Assembly: GCA_021804455.1 (NCBI GenBank)
Contig: JAJZHT010000048.1
Coordinates: forward strand, 1-8,003
Direction of reading: 5' to 3'
Origin: Pseudomonadota bacterium
GTDB lineage: Bacteria > Pseudomonadota > Alphaproteobacteria > Paracaedibacterales > CAIULA01
Length of the DNA: 8,003 bases
How positions within the stretch are numbered: the first letter of the stretch is position 1; the number at the start of each line of letters is the position of its first letter. Under the pieces are notes generated by a model that was given only the letters and a program-made list of their open reading frames with translations, did not search any database and had not been told where the DNA came from. The position numbers and the translations under genes were made by a program. This document shows, in pieces, positions 6,092-8,003 of the stretch.

Positions 6092-6604
6092 ATGGACTAT
6101 TTAATACTGGGCGTAATTCTATCAAGCCTCATCAGTGTTGCGAGCTTGGTTTTATCTTTACTAAATTGGCGAAGCGTCCATGTGAACCGTTGCAAGATTC
6201 AACATAATCATCAAATGATTGAAGCGAATCATCATTATATCGATGAAATCCGTCAAGGGGTAGAGCGCAATCATGCCTTGATTTTGGAAAACCGCAGCCA
6301 TATCGAGGCTAATCGTGGTCATATTGAAGGCAATCATAAGTTGATTGAAGAAAACCGTCACGCCATTCGTGAACTTCGTGAAGGGGTTGACCGCAACCAT
6401 ACCTTGATTTTGGAAAACCGTAGCCATATCGAAGCCAATCGTGGTCACATCCAAGAGAATCATAACAGAATCGATAAGCTACAAGGATGTGTTGAGCATA
6501 ACCACCATTTGATTTTGGAAAACCGTGAACATATTGCAGAACTGGGTCACCTCAGAGGATGTTGCGGGAATTGTGGATGTACGTCCTCTTCTGCCCAAGG
6601 ATGA
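6092..6604 (+). CDS. Membrane-anchored heptad-repeat coiled-coil protein with Asn-at-d core and Cys-rich tail; function unknown
   Basis: No known function recognised. 170 residues. Residues 3-24 form one hydrophobic helix, followed by basic residues (R27, R33, K35), which by the positive-inside rule would leave the rest in the cytoplasm. Residues 36-151 form an unbroken heptad register of 17 repeats: position a is Ile or Val in all 17 (I36 to I148), and position d is Asn in 13 (N39 to N144) and Ile/Leu at 53, 95, 130 and 151. Every d-Asn is followed by His or Arg. An I-x-x-N heptad matches the Asn-at-d motif of trimeric coiled coils known from trimeric autotransporter stalks, which bind anions in the core; trimerisation here is inferred. 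The tail has Cys157, 158, 161 and 163; in total there are 19 His and 6 Cys. The start is fixed by AGGAGA eight nt upstream. It lies 23 nt before a membrane protein gene, so they are likely co-transcribed. Confidence 0.85.
   Translation: MDYLILGVILSSLISVASLVLSLLNWRSVHVNRCKIQHNHQMIEANHHYIDEIRQGVERNHALILENRSHIEANRGHIEGNHKLIEENRHAIRELREGVDRNHTLILENRSHIEANRGHIQENHNRIDKLQGCVEHNHHLILENREHIAELGHLRGCCGNCGCTSSSAQG
6278..6558 (+). repeat. Degenerate in-gene tandem repeat
   Basis: TTGATTTTGGAAAACCG recurs at 6278, 6404 and 6509, that is at 126-nt and 105-nt intervals (42 and 35 codons, six and five heptads). The sequence after the first two copies stays nearly identical for about 35 nt more, differing mainly at third codon positions. 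The coiled coil therefore grew by in-frame duplication, with copies differing by one heptad. Confidence 0.8.
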
Positions 6605-6627
6605 ATTGGGAAAGGGAGCAATGAACC

Positions 6628-7437
6628 ATGCTTGATTTTCAACATATAAAACATTATTTTACCGTAATTACAGAATCTCAAGAGGCGTTCATTGCTTCTC
6701 TTTTATGCACCCTGGGTTTTGTTTTAGTGCACTGGGCAATTCCTCGTTTGCGTCAATTAGACAATTTTAACGAGGGTATTTTAAATTCTGTGGGGGCAGG
6801 TTTGGCGTTGGGCTATGTTTTTCTGTTTGCGATGCCCAGTTTCTTGGTCCAAGTCCCAAAGCTTGCCCAAAATTCAACTGTACCTTTTTTTCAAAGCCAA
6901 AGAAATTTTTTATTTGTTACTTTTTTTGTTGTTTTAATTGGTTTTTTTCAAGTTTATATCCTGGAAAAAATTGCCCACAAAAAAACCAAACACGGCCTTG
7001 AAGCAGGAACTTTGGTTTATGCCTGTCACCTGGCTCAAGCAACGTTTTCCAGTTTTTCCATCAGTGTTGTTATGCAAACGATGGCGGAACAAAGTATACC
7101 GGCTCTCTTATTATTCTCTGTTGTTATGATGGTTTATTTTGGGTTGAATGATCATACCTTACGTCACCATTTCCCCAATCGTTTCGATCATTTAGGGAGA
7201 TTATGGCCTGTATTCGGGGTTTTGTCAGGATGGGTAATAGGGACCTTTGTTTTACAGGGCCATCCCAGCGTTATTGTTGTTTTGCTTAAGGCCTATTTGG
7301 CGGGAACAATTTTAATTAACAGCGCCAAAAATGAATTCAGTATGATTGAGGGGCATTCTCATTTCCCTGCTTTCATCATAAGTTTGGGTCTGAAAGCAGG
7401 GATTGTTCTCTTGATGTTTCTTTTAGACGGTCGCTAA
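6628..7437 (+). CDS. Uncharacterised eight-helix membrane protein, faint ZIP-like look
   Basis: 269 residues with about eight hydrophobic segments, near residues 20-38, 52-74, 94-112, 127-150, 157-173, 192-209, 214-233 and 247-266. Number and spacing of helices, a glycine-rich second helix ending in Pro (SVGAGLALGYVFLFAMP, 54-70) and an LAGTILI stretch in helix 7 recall ZIP metal transporters. The diagnostic ZIP metal motifs of helices 4 and 5 (HNxxEG, HExxE) are absent; instead there is H134 in helix 4 and a polar loop with N174, D175, H176, H180, H181 and H188. It may be a divergent relative or an unrelated family, and no function is assigned. The ATG at 6628 has GGGAG nine nt upstream. It follows the heptad-repeat gene by 23 nt, probably in one transcript. 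Its TAA overlaps the stop codon of the convergent arnA-like gene. Confidence 0.8.
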   Translation: MLDFQHIKHYFTVITESQEAFIASLLCTLGFVLVHWAIPRLRQLDNFNEGILNSVGAGLALGYVFLFAMPSFLVQVPKLAQNSTVPFFQSQRNFLFVTFFVVLIGFFQVYILEKIAHKKTKHGLEAGTLVYACHLAQATFSSFSISVVMQTMAEQSIPALLLFSVVMMVYFGLNDHTLRHHFPNRFDHLGRLWPVFGVLSGWVIGTFVLQGHPSVIVVLLKAYLAGTILINSAKNEFSMIEGHSHFPAFIISLGLKAGIVLLMFLLDGR

Positions 7438-8003
7438 GAAGACTTGACCTCATCATCCAGTTCATTCACCGAACGGGACAAATGATAATCCAGGGTCTTT
7501 TTTAAAGCCGTACGCAGATCCACTTTGGGCTGCCAACCTAATAAAGTGCGAGCGTTTTCAATAGAAGGAACCCGTCGACTGATATCCTGATAATGAATCC
7601 CATAATGTTGTTTTGAATCAACACTACGAATCATGACCTGATCCGCTATTTTTTTGTATCCTGGATAAGTACGTATTAAATCAACCAGCAATTGCGCCAA
7701 CTCTTGAATGGATACATCGTTATCAGGATTTCCCAAATTAAAAATTTGGCTGCTCGCTTTACCGTCGACATTTTCAATCATCTTTATTAAAGCATCAATC
7801 CCATCGTCAATATCCGTAAAGGACCGGCGTTGTTGTCCACCATCCATCAACTTAATTTCCTGGCGATGCAAGATATCAGCAATAAATTGGGTGACAACGC
7901 GCGACGAACCTTCTTTTGTTGAAAGGATACTGTCTAACTTTGGACCCAACCAGTTAAAGGGGCGGAATAGCGTGTAATCCAGGCCATGATGGATACCGTA
8001 GGC
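7434..8003 (-). CDS. ArnA-type NAD-dependent UDP-glucuronate decarboxylase, C-terminal part (5' end missing)
   Basis: The last 189 residues of a short-chain dehydrogenase/epimerase-fold enzyme; the gene enters from the right edge. It closely follows the C-terminal domain of E. coli ArnA: FRPFNWLGPKLD (13-24), GSSRVVTQFI, then LMDGGQQRRSFTDIDDG, where the second Arg of QRR aligns with the catalytic Arg619 of ArnA, FNLGNPDNDVSIQEL, and a YQDISRRVPSIENARTLLGWQPK segment. ArnA oxidatively decarboxylates UDP-glucuronic acid to the UDP-4-keto-pentose used for 4-amino-4-deoxy-L-arabinose, which is attached to lipid A and lowers its negative charge. The visible part starts just after the expected YxxxK catalytic motif, so the Rossmann half, and any fused formyltransferase, lie outside. 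It could be a single-domain paralogue rather than full ArnA. UDP-xylose synthases have a different motif in place of FRPFNWLGP. Confidence 0.88.
   Translation of the reverse strand, partial: AYGIHHGLDYTLFRPFNWLGPKLDSILSTKEGSSRVVTQFIADILHRQEIKLMDGGQQRRSFTDIDDGIDALIKMIENVDGKASSQIFNLGNPDNDVSIQELAQLLVDLIRTYPGYKKIADQVMIRSVDSKQHYGIHYQDISRRVPSIENARTLLGWQPKVDLRTALKKTLDYHLSRSVNELDDEVKSS

Noticed and set aside
6161..6463. Minus-strand open frame with repeated MATVFQNQGM-like segments
   Set aside because: The repetition is just the reverse complement of the heptad-repeat gene, which has the strong ribosome-binding site and the perfect register.
6092..6604. Trimeric autotransporter adhesin reading of the heptad-repeat gene
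   Set aside because: There is no cleavable signal peptide, no head domain and no C-terminal beta-barrel anchor; only the coil motif is shared.
6621..6635. ATG with five codons including stop, just before the membrane protein gene
   Set aside because: Too short to be meaningful; the ATG at 6628 in the long frame has correct spacing from GGGAG.

Overview
This 8 kb stretch looks like ordinary chromosomal sequence from an AT-rich alphaproteobacterium. The clues are a 67-residue bS21 of alphaproteobacterial type, an initiator tRNA whose anticodon stem has only two G:C pairs next to the loop (A29:U41, as in many alphaproteobacteria), and alphaproteobacterial-looking RNase HII and PgpA. The low GC, a type VI secretion baseplate gene and the mix of efflux and lipid A genes would suit a host-associated lineage such as the Holosporales/amoeba-symbiont group. 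That placement is inference; no marker here proves it.

Left part (1-4353, all minus strand, read from right to left): a CPA2-type cation/proton antiporter without a C-terminal RCK domain, RNase HII (rnhB, overlapping the antiporter end), a 23S rRNA 2'-O-methyltransferase (rlmB), then an EmrA-type membrane fusion protein and the N-terminal part of an EmrB-type DHA2 drug exporter. emrA and emrB share an ATGA stop/start. rnhB and rlmB are nearly contiguous, so kefB-like/rnhB/rlmB form a probable operon; a 73-nt gap precedes emrA.

Middle (4354-5464): a 168-nt non-coding gap with a repeated AGAATAACGA motif, a lone tssE (type VI secretion baseplate wedge gene) with no other tss genes in view, a strong bidirectional hairpin terminator, and rpsU.

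Right part, plus strand (5465-7437): tRNA-fMet, then pgpA starting only 12 nt after the tRNA 3' end, then a two-gene cassette. Its first gene encodes a membrane-anchored protein whose soluble part is a perfect run of 17 heptads with Ile/Val at every 'a' position and Asn at 13 of 17 'd' positions, each Asn followed by His or Arg, ending in a Cys-rich tail. Its second gene encodes an uncharacterised eight-helix membrane protein. This cassette is the least explained and most interesting part of the window.

Right edge (7434-8003, minus): the C-terminal part of an ArnA-type UDP-glucuronate decarboxylase (4-amino-arabinose lipid A modification pathway or relative), convergent with the membrane protein gene so that the two stop codons overlap.

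Cell-envelope functions dominate: drug efflux, ion exchange, phosphatidylglycerol synthesis, lipid A sugar nucleotide synthesis and secretion. They are mixed with translation and housekeeping genes.
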